This document shows positions 50,439-59,290 of a stretch of 64,000 bases of DNA, piece after piece. How positions within the stretch are numbered: the first letter of the stretch is position 1; each line of letters begins with the position of its first letter. The notes under the pieces were generated by a model, which worked only from the letters and a program-made list of their open reading frames with translations, was not told the origin of the DNA and made no database searches. The stretch comes from DASYXZ01 sp035946625 (GTDB taxonomy: Bacteria; Acidobacteriota; Terriglobia; UBA7540), in NCBI GenBank assembly GCA_035946625.1, contig DASYZE010000022.1, positions 1-64,000 of the forward strand, in the 5' to 3' direction. Both the position numbers and the translations under genes were made by a program.

Positions 50439-53400
50439 TCATCGGGCAAGCTCTTCCAGCATCCGTTTGGCCAGGGCATGATCGGGGTGGCGCGCGAGAA
50501 GCTGGCGCAAAATGTCCGCGGCCTGGTCCCGCTCGCCACGCTGCGCATACACTTTGGCCAAGTTGATGTAGGACTGCTCGAAATCCGGCGCCACGCGAAG
50601 GCAGGTCTCGAATGATTTAACCCCCTGGTCCACGCGCTGGGTGTTGAGGTAAAGGACGCCAAGATTGTTCAGCGCCTCAGGATAGTCGGGGCGCAGCTTG
50701 AGCGCGGTGTCAAAATATTTTTCGGCATTCTGCGTATCGCCCTGCTGGGCAAAGGTCATGGCCAGCCCATAATGCACGTCAGCGTCATTCGGGTCGGTTT
50801 GGAGCGCCCGCTCCAGCATCGCCTGCGCCTCGGCCCAACGATGCTGCTGGCGATAAACGTTGCCGAGATTTTCCAGCGCCACGGTGTAGCCGGGATTGAG
50901 GCGGATCGCCTCCTTCAGATTCGCAATCGCATCCTCGCTGCGGCCTTCCTGAGCCGCCAGCATGCCCAGGTTGTTCCACCCATCCGGCCAGGTGCTGGGC
51001 TGGCTGGGTGGCGTGTGAACTGTCCGCTCAAAGCTTGCGCGCGCTTCTCTCGTCATTTTCTTCTTCAGGTAAATCATCCCCAGAAGGTAATGCGCCTCTG
51101 CGTTCTCGGGCTCCTGCTGCAACACAAGTTGGCAGCTCGAGAGCGCCTGGTCAAAGTAGCCTCTCTCCATAAACACCAGCGCGTAGGTAAACTGGTTTCG
51201 ATGGAATTCCGCGCCGTAAAGCCGCCCGGGAAACGGCAGGCCTTTTTGACCGCGTTCAGTGGCGGTTTGAGGAATGTGCTGAAAGTCAGCTTCGATGCTG
51301 GCCGCCTTCAGCGGGCCCTGGTAGACCTTGACGATCCGGCCCATCGCATCAACCAGAAAACTTGTGGGGATGCCGAGGTTGCGCCGCCGGTCGAATAGGT
51401 AATGGTAAAGGATGTTGTAAACCGCCGCGGTCTCCTCCGTGGCCAGAAGGACGGGAAATGAGTAATGCTTTTCCCCCGCCATTTTCCGGACCTCGCTCGC
51501 TTCCTCCGCGGGATTTAGATTGATGGTCACTAACTGGAGACCGCGCGCGGCCCAATGCGCGTGCCTTGACTCGAAAAGCGCCAGGTCTGGCATGGATTGC
51601 GGCGAGGAGGTTCTCCAGAAATTGAGTAATAATGCGTGACCGCGGAAATCCGCGAGCTTGCGCTCGCGTCCGGCAAGGTCAGGGAGGGAAAAATCCGGAG
51701 CGGCGACGGGCGCGAGCAGCCAAGTCTCCCCTGGGAGCGCGGCCATCCCGTCCGCTTTTCGTTCTTCAACGGAGGGCGGGACGCCCGCGCCTCCAGAAGC
51801 AAACGACTCGGCACGAAATTCCGCCACCCCTTCTTCAATCCGAATCAGACTGCCAACAGGCAATTTCTCAAAATGTTGAATCAAGCCGCTCGGCCAACGC
51901 ACTGTCGTCTTTACAGGTTCGCGCGCGTTTCCCAGTCCGAAATAAAGGTCCTTGGTGTGTTGCGAAAGAAAACCCGCCCCCGCCTGGACGAATTTCACCT
52001 GCCGTAGTCCACCGCCCTCCAGCGTGACCTCCGCCCCGATTGCATCGCGGTTGCTTTTGTGCCCGCGCAGCCGGAAGGCGATGGAGGCTCCGAGGTTCTC
52101 CATTTCGTTGTGCAGGACGCGCAGTTGCGGGCCGCCGCGATTCTTCAGGAATACTTCCAGCCGCCCGTCGTGATCGAAATCGGCGAGCGCAAACGTGCGG
52201 CTGTCCTCAATGAAATCGAGCCCAATCGTGCCCCCCACCTCGGAAAATGCTCCGTCGCGATTGTTGGCGTAGAAATTGTTGCGCTCGTATCCCGACCACG
52301 TACCATCCGAACGGATCAATTCATTGATGGCGTTCCACCCCAGTTCGTAGCGCGGTGATGGAACCGGCCGCGTTTCTGGATGGAGTCGAACGGGCGTTTC
52401 CGCCACCGTTTGCCGCCAAAAGAAACTGGAGAGTTCGCGCCGGTCCGGGCCCGAGATCATCCCGTTGGCGATGTAGAGGTCCGAGTAGCCGTCGTGATCG
52501 AAGTCCCAGGCATAGCTGGACCATGACCAGCGGCCCATTTGAACTCCGGCATGGGCGCTGGCGTCTGTGAAATGGCCGTCGCCTCCATTGTGAAACAGCG
52601 AATTCCCTTCCGAGTGTTTGCGCAGCAGCGCTCGAACGTCCTCGGGCGCGACCTTCAGGAATTCTTCCTGCCTGCTTACCCTTCGACCGGCAGCCGACCA
52701 CATGTCGGCAACGTAGAGATCCTGCTGGCCGTCGTTGTCGTAATCAAACCAGCATACGCTCATGCCCGCGCCCACGTCCTCCACGCCGGCCCCGGGCGCG
52801 ACATCGGTAAACGTTCCATCGCCGTTATTGCGATAAAGATTTTTGCGGCCGAAGTCGTTCACCACGTAAAGGTCAGGGCGGCCGTCGCCATCGAAATCAA
52901 CCCACCCGCAGGTAAAGGTGTAGCGATTGTTGTTCACGTTCATTCCCGAAGCAGCCGTGACGTCGGCAAAGGTTCCGTCGCCCTGATTGTGCATCAGGAA
53001 ATTGGGCGGGCCGTTCTGCGCGTCATAATAAGGAGTGGGATACTGGTATTGATTGAGGCCCAAGTAGTAGCTGTAGAGGCCGAAATAAATGTCGAGCATT
53101 CCGTCGCGGTCATAGTCGGCGAGCGCCGCGCCGGTAAATGTGCCCTGTGGCGGTTGGGCGAATTTGAAAGCGTCGGGCTTCAATAGAAACCTGCCGGTCC
53201 CGTCGTTGAGGAAGAGCAGCGGCCCGTCCACGCACACTACGATCAGATCCTGATGGCCGCTATTCCTCACGTCGGCAAAGAGCGCGCAGGCGGTGCTGTC
53301 CAGCACATCAACACCCGCCCGCTCCGTCACGTCTTCAAACGTGCCGTCCCCTCGATTGCGATAGAGAAGGTTGGGCAGGCCCGACGCTTGACAAATGTAA

Positions 53401-54317
53401 ATATCGTCAAAGCCATCGCCATCCATGTCCCCCACCGCGATGCCGTTGTTGCCGTACACGTCGATGCGGCTGGCGCCGTCCAGCACCGTGCGCCAGTGGT
53501 CAGCCCCATGAATGATTTGCCGCCGGTAGGATGGAACGGAACCCAGCGCGCGTGCGGTAATGTCCACGAACATTGGACCGGAAGCCCGGCTCTCGCTTTC
53601 CTCGAGCCCTTGCCATTGGCTCACACGCCAGGCTCCAGCGGAATCGCTTTCCCATTCAAGGTCCCATTGGCCCGCGCGCTCGCCGCGCAAAAAATCTTCG
53701 CCCTTCCCTACCAGGTCATAACGGATGCGCGTTTGAATGGCCCTCGGCTGATCGTGATTTCCGCTGATGGAGATTCGCGTCACTTTGAATTGCGCCGTGA
53801 CGACGTTTGAAAACATTCCGACAAACCTTCGAAATTCATCCATGAATTGGGATCGGCCCAGGTCCGGGGTCTTGGGGAACCGGTTGCGAAAGACTTCAAG
53901 CCCGGCGAGCGGGCGCAGGGGACGGTGTTGCAAAGGGATCAGGCTGGATGCGCGCAGACTTTGTGAAATTGAATTCTCAATCGCCCCGAATACCGGCGGC
54001 GACTGGGTGAGTTCGACACTCCACTTTTCCAGCTCGACCTTGATTTGCTCGGCATACTTTTCTGTGATGAACGCGTCCAGGCCGGGCTCGACTTGCCGGA
54101 GCACCGCGTCAATGGACGCGGGTTGGCGATAATGCGGTGACAGGCGGTCGTCCAGCGAGTGAGGCGGAAGATTGTGCTGCGGGAAAAACGGCGGAGAGAA
54201 GCCGAAACTCCGCAGCGGCGAAGCCATCAGCCCGCCGGAAGCCCAAAGACAAGACCTTGATAAAAATTCCCGGCGTCCGGGGCTGGCAGGCTGGCGCGCT
54301 TTCGCTCTTCTTCCCAA
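50439..54317 (-). CDS. Tat-exported FG-GAP/UnbV protein with thioredoxin-like and TPR domains
   Basis: 1292 residues from a TTG at 54317; AGAGAGG precedes it, and a TTG one codon earlier is equivalent. The open frame continues to 55022 only as antisense of the alcohol dehydrogenase. A twin-arginine signal is visible (RREFLS, residues 15-20, then a hydrophobic stretch). A region of unknown fold (60-280) leads to FG-GAP/VCBS repeats (about 285-725; calcium loops such as DMDGDGFDD). An UnbV/ASPIC domain follows (740-805), then a TlpA-like thioredoxin fold (850-1010) lacking the CxxC (FWRTSSPQSM), then TPRs (1030-1290). It belongs to the CRTAC1-like type common in Acidobacteriota. The substrate is unknown. 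Confidence 0.88.
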   Translation of the reverse strand: MGRRAKARQPASPGRREFLSRSCLWASGGLMASPLRSFGFSPPFFPQHNLPPHSLDDRLSPHYRQPASIDAVLRQVEPGLDAFITEKYAEQIKVELEKWSVELTQSPPVFGAIENSISQSLRASSLIPLQHRPLRPLAGLEVFRNRFPKTPDLGRSQFMDEFRRFVGMFSNVVTAQFKVTRISISGNHDQPRAIQTRIRYDLVGKGEDFLRGERAGQWDLEWESDSAGAWRVSQWQGLEESESRASGPMFVDITARALGSVPSYRRQIIHGADHWRTVLDGASRIDVYGNNGIAVGDMDGDGFDDIYICQASGLPNLLYRNRGDGTFEDVTERAGVDVLDSTACALFADVRNSGHQDLIVVCVDGPLLFLNDGTGRFLLKPDAFKFAQPPQGTFTGAALADYDRDGMLDIYFGLYSYYLGLNQYQYPTPYYDAQNGPPNFLMHNQGDGTFADVTAASGMNVNNNRYTFTCGWVDFDGDGRPDLYVVNDFGRKNLYRNNGDGTFTDVAPGAGVEDVGAGMSVCWFDYDNDGQQDLYVADMWSAAGRRVSRQEEFLKVAPEDVRALLRKHSEGNSLFHNGGDGHFTDASAHAGVQMGRWSWSSYAWDFDHDGYSDLYIANGMISGPDRRELSSFFWRQTVAETPVRLHPETRPVPSPRYELGWNAINELIRSDGTWSGYERNNFYANNRDGAFSEVGGTIGLDFIEDSRTFALADFDHDGRLEVFLKNRGGPQLRVLHNEMENLGASIAFRLRGHKSNRDAIGAEVTLEGGGLRQVKFVQAGAGFLSQHTKDLYFGLGNAREPVKTTVRWPSGLIQHFEKLPVGSLIRIEEGVAEFRAESFASGGAGVPPSVEERKADGMAALPGETWLLAPVAAPDFSLPDLAGRERKLADFRGHALLLNFWRTSSPQSMPDLALFESRHAHWAARGLQLVTINLNPAEEASEVRKMAGEKHYSFPVLLATEETAAVYNILYHYLFDRRRNLGIPTSFLVDAMGRIVKVYQGPLKAASIEADFQHIPQTATERGQKGLPFPGRLYGAEFHRNQFTYALVFMERGYFDQALSSCQLVLQQEPENAEAHYLLGMIYLKKKMTREARASFERTVHTPPSQPSTWPDGWNNLGMLAAQEGRSEDAIANLKEAIRLNPGYTVALENLGNVYRQQHRWAEAQAMLERALQTDPNDADVHYGLAMTFAQQGDTQNAEKYFDTALKLRPDYPEALNNLGVLYLNTQRVDQGVKSFETCLRVAPDFEQSYINLAKVYAQRGERDQAADILRQLLARHPDHALAKRMLEELAR

Positions 54318-54407
54318 CAAAAACCTCTCTCGCTGGCGGCTCTCCCCAGCGTCCCAACATCCTGTGATATGCTTACTCGCTTGGACCGAAGTATTGTAAC
54401 TGAGGTT

Positions 54408-55529
54408 ATGGTCACTCGCCCCTACAAGATTCATCCCTCTTCCGTTGAAACCTCGGGCCTTGTCCTGGCCGCTCTCGGGCACAACCCAACCCTCGAGGAG
54501 GTGGTGGTGGAACTTCCCGGCCCGGGCGAAGTCCGGGTTCGGATTGCCGCCAGCGGCATCTGCCACACTGACCTCGACGCCACGCGTGATGCGCGCGTCT
54601 GCCCGGTTCTCCTCGGGCACGAAGGCGCGGGCGTTGTAGAGGCGGTGGGTGAAGGCGTTCAACGGCCCGCGCTGGGCGACCACGTGGTCATCAACTGGCA
54701 GGTGAAATGCGGCAAGTGCCGCCGGTGTCTGTCCGGACGCCCGGACCTTTGCGAAAACATTCAGGGCACCGCCGCTCCGCGCGTCTATTGGCGCGCCGGC
54801 CCTCTGAATGTGCTGCTGAATGCCGGAACTTTTTGTCCTTACGTTACCGTGCCCGCCGCCGGCGCGGTTCCCATCCGGCGCGACATGCCGCTGAACCGTG
54901 CCGCGCTGCTGGGCTGCGCGGTGGCCACCGGGATCGGCGCCGTGTTTTATACCGCCAAAGTTCAGGCCAGCGAGGGCGTGGCCGTGTTCGGCGCCGGTGG
55001 CGTGGGATTGAATGTAATCCAAGGGGCGAAAATTGCGGGCGCGTCACTGATCATTGCCATTGATGTGGATGACGACCGGCTGGTTCAAGCCGCCATGTTG
55101 GGCGCCACTCACGTGCTGAATAACAAGGTGGACGACCCGGTGGCCATGGTCAGGAAAATGACGGCGGGCCGCGGCGTCGAGCACGTTTTTGAAGTGGTGG
55201 GCAAGCCCGCGTTAATGGCCCAGGGGATTGACATGTTGGCGCGCGGCGGCACCCTGACCCTGGTGGGCGCCTCCCCGCGCGACGCGCTGATGTCCTTCAA
55301 TCCGAGGCGATTCATGAGCCAGCAGCAAACCGTCCAGGGATGCATCTACGGCAACATCGATCCGCACAACGATTTGCCGAAATTTGCCAACTGGTATATG
55401 GATGGCGCGCTGCAACTCGATCAACTGGAATCGGCGTCGGTCCGCCTGGAAGATGTGCCGGAGATTTTTGCCCATCCCGAACCGCAGCACGGCATCCGGA
55501 CCATTATTGAATTCCATCACCTCTTATGA
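54408..55529 (+). CDS. Zinc-dependent alcohol dehydrogenase (MDR family)
   Basis: 373 residues from the ATG at 54408; the frame opens at 54369. Catalytic zinc ligands lie in ASGICHTDLD and LGHEGAGVVEAVG. The structural zinc lobe is CGKCRRCLSGRPDLC. The NAD site reads VFGAGGVGLNVIQGAKIAGAS. It is of the class I/III type with LGCAVATGIGAVF. It oxidises alcohols or formaldehyde adducts; the substrate is not evident. Its stop overlaps the start of the creatininase-family gene by 4 bp, so the pair is coupled. It diverges from the FG-GAP gene across about 90 bp. Confidence 0.92.
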   Translation: MVTRPYKIHPSSVETSGLVLAALGHNPTLEEVVVELPGPGEVRVRIAASGICHTDLDATRDARVCPVLLGHEGAGVVEAVGEGVQRPALGDHVVINWQVKCGKCRRCLSGRPDLCENIQGTAAPRVYWRAGPLNVLLNAGTFCPYVTVPAAGAVPIRRDMPLNRAALLGCAVATGIGAVFYTAKVQASEGVAVFGAGGVGLNVIQGAKIAGASLIIAIDVDDDRLVQAAMLGATHVLNNKVDDPVAMVRKMTAGRGVEHVFEVVGKPALMAQGIDMLARGGTLTLVGASPRDALMSFNPRRFMSQQQTVQGCIYGNIDPHNDLPKFANWYMDGALQLDQLESASVRLEDVPEIFAHPEPQHGIRTIIEFHHLL

Positions 55530-56395
55530 GCGTCCACCGGCTGGAGCGCCTTTTCCCGAACGAAATCAAGGATCGAATTACCCGAGTGCCCATTCTGGTC
55601 ACCCCTCTGGGTACCATCGAATGGCACAGCCATCACCTTCCTCTTGGGCTGGACGGCCTGGTGGCGGCGGCCGTTGGCGAGAAGATTGCCGAGCGCGCTG
55701 ACGCCGTCCTCGCGCCCGTCTCTTATTGGGCGGTGGGCGGCGTTCCATTCCCGTACACCATGAACATGGCTGCGTCAATAATTGAACCCGTGCTGGAAGC
55801 AGTTTTCGAACAATATTCTGCCATGGGCTTTCGCGTGATCGTTGCCTTTACCGGACATTTCGGAATCGAGCAGACGATCAGTGTGAAACGCGCGGCGCTC
55901 GGGGTAATGCGCCGATCGGAAGCCGCGATTCTTCCCGTGGCGGAATACGATTTCACCACTGGCATTGGTTACAACGGCGACCACGCGGGTGTGGGAGAAA
56001 CGTCCCTCATGTGGGCAGTGGATGCAGAACTCGTCCGCCTCGACGGCGTTCCCGCCGGCACTGCGCTCGACGGAGTCATTGGAGAGGACCCTCGCGGTAA
56101 GGCCAGTCGCGATTGGGGAAACAAATTGATGGATACCATTTCGTCACGCGCCGCCGAAGTTGCCCTGCGGTTTTTGCATCAGGACGGAAATGCACGCAAG
56201 GCATATATGGAGGCGCTCGATGCGGGAATCATCGTCCTGGAGTTAACCGCCGAACAGCGACGGCTTCATGGCCGTGAAAACGTCCCGCCCATTGCAACTC
56301 CAAGCTACCAGTCGCATCTTGAGGCTATGTACCGCGGGGACTACGCTGCCGCCAAGGAGTTTACCGAACGCAAGTCAGCTAACTTGTTGGATTGA
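55526..56395 (+). CDS. Creatininase-family amidohydrolase
   Basis: 289 residues. The metal site of the family is visible: VTPLGTIEWHSHHLPLGLDGL (Glu, His, His, Asp ligands; the usual HGPH is HSHH here), VAFTGHFGIEQT for GGHGGN, and DHAGVGETSLMWAVD for the HAGExETS segment. Members include creatininase, FAPy deformylase and the mycofactocin protease MftE. Its substrate is unknown. It is coupled to an alcohol dehydrogenase; mycofactocin genes mftA-D are not in the window. Confidence 0.87.
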   Translation: MSVHRLERLFPNEIKDRITRVPILVTPLGTIEWHSHHLPLGLDGLVAAAVGEKIAERADAVLAPVSYWAVGGVPFPYTMNMAASIIEPVLEAVFEQYSAMGFRVIVAFTGHFGIEQTISVKRAALGVMRRSEAAILPVAEYDFTTGIGYNGDHAGVGETSLMWAVDAELVRLDGVPAGTALDGVIGEDPRGKASRDWGNKLMDTISSRAAEVALRFLHQDGNARKAYMEALDAGIIVLELTAEQRRLHGRENVPPIATPSYQSHLEAMYRGDYAAAKEFTERKSANLLD

Positions 56396-56407
56396 AGTAG
56401 TCCAAAC

Positions 56408-56499
56408 GTAGCGCCGGGCTTCAGCCCGGCATGCCGTTCTTTATCCCGGCCATGCTGTTCTTCAGCACGGCATGCCGTTCTTCAGGGCGGCATGCTGTT
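56408..56499. repeat. Palindromic repeat with four tandem 20-21-bp units
   Basis: TAGCGCCGGGCTTCAGCCCG is the word seen also at 15972. Starting at 56419 four near-identical units follow: CTTCAGCCCGGCATGCCGTT, CTTTATCCCGGCCATGCTGTT (one base longer), CTTCAGCACGGCATGCCGTT and CTTCAGGGCGGCATGCTGTT. They sit between the creatininase-family stop and the convergent HTH-PD40 gene. Confidence 0.75.
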
Positions 56500-56542
56500 C
56501 TTCAACCTTGCGCTACGTCCGCATCCCGAACCGCTCTTCACT

Positions 56543-58669
56543 TCACGGCGCCTGCCAGTCAAGTGCATAGATTTCGGTAAATCCTGCTTCCAGGGAGATG
56601 AGTGGAGAATCGTCATAGGCAAGACCGCACCGCCAGTCGGGCGCGTGCTCACTATCTTGAATACCTGCTATTTTTTCAATGGCGCCATCCTTGATTCGCA
56701 CTCGATAAATGTCTCCGCTCAGGGGAGCGTCGAAATACACATACTTTCCCTCTCGCGACCAGATAGGGTTGTCAGTCTGCAAGTCGGCGAGTTTCCTCCA
56801 TTTTCGGGTGGTGAAGTCGAAGAGGCAGAGGTATTGGGAAGTGATCCTTTGGGCCGCGATGTAGCGGCCGTCCGGCGACCAACGTGAAGTCCAAAGCCCA
56901 TTTGACCCAGGCACATCGGATTCTACATGCGTTTTAACGTTGACCAAATGAAGTGTGTGTTGGCCATCGTCCTGGCCGAACGCCGCCGGCACATCTCCAA
57001 ACCCAATCTGCTTGCTGTCAGCCGACCAGGTGGGAACTCCTTCGTCTCGCGTTCCTGCCGTCAGCGGCTCCGGCGCTCCGCCTTCGGCCGGGATAAGATA
57101 AACCTTCCAAGGTTGCCCGGGCATCTGCGCGCGTAAAGCAATCGTTTTGCCGTCGGGAGACCATGAGAGTCCGTCGCCTTTCAGTGGCGCAAAAGTCAAT
57201 TGGATTGGGTCGTTCCCATCCGCCCTGGCACGCCACAGAATTCGTTCAGGGATGCGAAGGTAGGCCACGCTCTTTCCGTCTCTTGAAAAAACAGCCCACT
57301 CCGCAGGAATACCGCCCAAATAGGGAACGAATTCATGCAGCGCGGCGTCATAACGTGCAAGCTCAGGCCGCTGTTGCAATCCAATGACGAAAACCTTCTT
57401 CCCATCGGGACTCAGGGTGTGGACTTGGACGCTGAGAGGCCCGGCGGGATCAAGCTGGACCGGGGCTCCGGCCCTCCTGCGAAGGTAACCTTCGTGTTCC
57501 GGCCATGCCCACATCATTGTCTTGCCGCCGTACTCAAAAACTGACTCGAATAGAAAGTACCTTCCACCTGGAGTCCAGTCGCCCACCGAAGTGTAATGGT
57601 CCCAATTAGGGAGGATACGATGAACTCCGCTGCCATCCGCTGCAATGTCCCAAAACCCGGTTACCTCCCGGTCGGGCGCATCAACGTAAATTCGCAACAT
57701 TCTGCCGTCCGGGGACCACGACGCAGAGGCGATGGAGCCTGGAAGGCTCGCAATCTGCTGCGAATTTGTGCCGTCGCCTTTGGCCAGATAAAGCTCCCCA
57801 TTCCGCGAATAGACAAACTTTTCGCCATCCGGAGACCAAGTGGCATTATCAGCGACCAGGCTGCCGAGGCGCCGGGGAGGTCCGCCCGCAAGAGGCAAAT
57901 TCCAAAGCGAGTAGTGGAGGCTGCCCGGAGCGGGCGTGCCGATGAGAAGTTCGGACCGGCGGTGAGAAATGGCCAAGAGCGTAAATTCCCGGAATGGAAT
58001 GCTTATGGGAGTGGAGTCCCCGCCTGTTACCGGCACTGACATCAGCCTCGGCGCGCCTGCCGGCGATTGTTCCCTGAAATATAACCGCGCGCCATCAGTC
58101 AGCAGCTGCGAGGATTTGCGCTGCCCGTCGCTGGTTAACTGCGTATAGCCGATGATGCGTGGCGCCGGTGCTGGCGAGCGAAACGCCAAGTAGGCGAGTG
58201 TGCACGCGCCGGCAATAATCGCCCCGATTACTGCCAGCCCCAGCGCAAGCCGCCTTTGTAGCGGCGGTCCCGCGACTGCGGGACCGCCGATTTCTTGTAG
58301 AGCCGGTCGGATCTCGCCCTGACCCAAAAATGGATCGCCGGTCCCAGCCTGAGAATCTGTAGCAGGCGCCGCCGGCGGGAATACCGGCGCTACAGCTTCA
58401 AGCTCGTGCGCGGCCGGTTCGAATTCCGGCGGCACAAACCGATGCCGCCCATTATTCCACCAGCCGTCAAGCTCTGACTTAAAGGCGTAGACCGTTCCCA
58501 AACTCTTGTGCATCTGGCGGTGGATGGGCAGACCTTCCTCTTTCTCCCACCGCTGGACAGTCCTCACCTCACGCTTAAGATAGGTTGCGATTTCCTTCCA
58601 GGATTCCAGGCGTCCCGATAGATCTACTTGCCGCGACGACTTAGCCCCGTCGTCCTCTTTAACCGGCAC
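56543..58669 (-). CDS. Membrane protein with N-terminal HTH and PD40 beta-propeller
   Basis: 708 residues from a GTG at 58669, which has AGAGGAA just upstream; the frame opens at 58690 with a TTG. An N-terminal helix-turn-helix (about 18-70: ESWKEIATYLKREVRTVQRWEKEEGLPIHR) is of the MerR-like/DUF type common in Acidobacteriota. A Pro/Ala-rich linker (90-140) leads to one TM helix (141-163). WD40-like PD40 repeats (ATWSPDGEKFVYSRNG, ASWSPDGRML, LSWSPDGKTIAL, SRWSPDGRYIAAQ, PIWSREGKYVYF) fill 190-700. It is probably a one-component membrane regulator with a periplasmic sensor propeller; the ligand is unknown. Confidence 0.85.
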   Translation of the reverse strand: MPVKEDDGAKSSRQVDLSGRLESWKEIATYLKREVRTVQRWEKEEGLPIHRQMHKSLGTVYAFKSELDGWWNNGRHRFVPPEFEPAAHELEAVAPVFPPAAPATDSQAGTGDPFLGQGEIRPALQEIGGPAVAGPPLQRRLALGLAVIGAIIAGACTLAYLAFRSPAPAPRIIGYTQLTSDGQRKSSQLLTDGARLYFREQSPAGAPRLMSVPVTGGDSTPISIPFREFTLLAISHRRSELLIGTPAPGSLHYSLWNLPLAGGPPRRLGSLVADNATWSPDGEKFVYSRNGELYLAKGDGTNSQQIASLPGSIASASWSPDGRMLRIYVDAPDREVTGFWDIAADGSGVHRILPNWDHYTSVGDWTPGGRYFLFESVFEYGGKTMMWAWPEHEGYLRRRAGAPVQLDPAGPLSVQVHTLSPDGKKVFVIGLQQRPELARYDAALHEFVPYLGGIPAEWAVFSRDGKSVAYLRIPERILWRARADGNDPIQLTFAPLKGDGLSWSPDGKTIALRAQMPGQPWKVYLIPAEGGAPEPLTAGTRDEGVPTWSADSKQIGFGDVPAAFGQDDGQHTLHLVNVKTHVESDVPGSNGLWTSRWSPDGRYIAAQRITSQYLCLFDFTTRKWRKLADLQTDNPIWSREGKYVYFDAPLSGDIYRVRIKDGAIEKIAGIQDSEHAPDWRCGLAYDDSPLISLEAGFTEIYALDWQAP
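58257..58300. repeat. Repeat hairpin inside the HTH-PD40 coding region (1)
   Basis: CGGCGGTCCCGC and GCGGGACCGCCG form a perfect 12-bp stem around GACT (58262-58289), flanked by TTGTAG at both ends. It encodes part of the linker before the TM helix (GGPAVAGPP). Confidence 0.7.
58357..58395. repeat. Repeat hairpin inside the HTH-PD40 coding region (2)
   Basis: CTGTAGC and GCTACAG bracket a GC-rich core (GGCGCCGCCGGCGGGAATAC). It encodes the APVFPPAAPATD part of the linker. It resembles dispersed palindromic repeats rather than normal coding sequence. Confidence 0.6.
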
Positions 58670-59290
58670 ATTTCCTCTGAGAAGATGCAAACATCAATAA
58701 CTTTGAAACAAATTATCTTCCAGGTTCGGCTGAAAGTCAATCGAACCTTGCTGACGATAGCAGTGCCGTCCACGAGATACAGGCATTTGCAAGTCCAGTC
58801 ATTCCCGCGCAAGCGGGAATCTACTTCGCAAATCTTCGGAAACGCGCCGAACAAGGACTGGATTCCCGCTTGCGCGGGAATGACTGCGCTTGGGACCCCC
58901 CGCGCCTGGCAAATGACGCCAGCATCTTGGTAGCCTGCGACAAAGTGCGCCATCTTCGCAATGTCGCACCATGTCGCTTGCCAAGCCTTCCCGCATCGCC
59001 CAGAATCCGCGCCAGCTACCGGACCGGACATCGTGGATAAGACAATGCCCAATATGACAGGCGGAGCGACATTTCCCTTTTTTGAGCAAATTTCCGCGTT
59101 GCCCATTGCATGGGTAAACGAGTCACGAAGTTCGAGAACCAGAGTGGCAGATGTTGCACGGACGGGCTGACCAAGCCCGAGTAAGGCAGGAGCCACCAGG
59201 GCTCACTGCGGTGGCCACCGTGAGGATCGGAACTCTCGCGTATCTTCCCTCATCGTTCCCGCCTATCTGAAGCTGTTAAGGAGACCATCC
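58670..59290. other. 620-bp gap between divergent genes
   Basis: Contains the perfect inverted repeat at 58796-58886 and no gene I can recognise. Short frames are present on both strands but look non-protein-like. The right end holds the ribosome site (AAGGAG) of the Kelch protein and presumably its promoter. Confidence 0.55.
58796..58886. repeat. REP-like element with perfect 26-bp inverted arms
   Basis: The left arm 58796-58821 and right arm 58861-58886 are exact reverse complements (core ATTCCCGCGCAAGCGGGAAT), separated by 39 nt. Degenerate relatives occur at 29110-29186 and 32624-32716. The perfect match suggests recent insertion or ongoing homogenisation. Confidence 0.85.

Noticed and set aside
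54318..55022. Upstream 235 codons of the open frame that contains the FG-GAP/UnbV gene
   Set aside because: This part is antisense to the alcohol dehydrogenase, reads as His/Arg/Gly-rich low-complexity sequence, and lies before a better start with a ribosome site and Tat motif.
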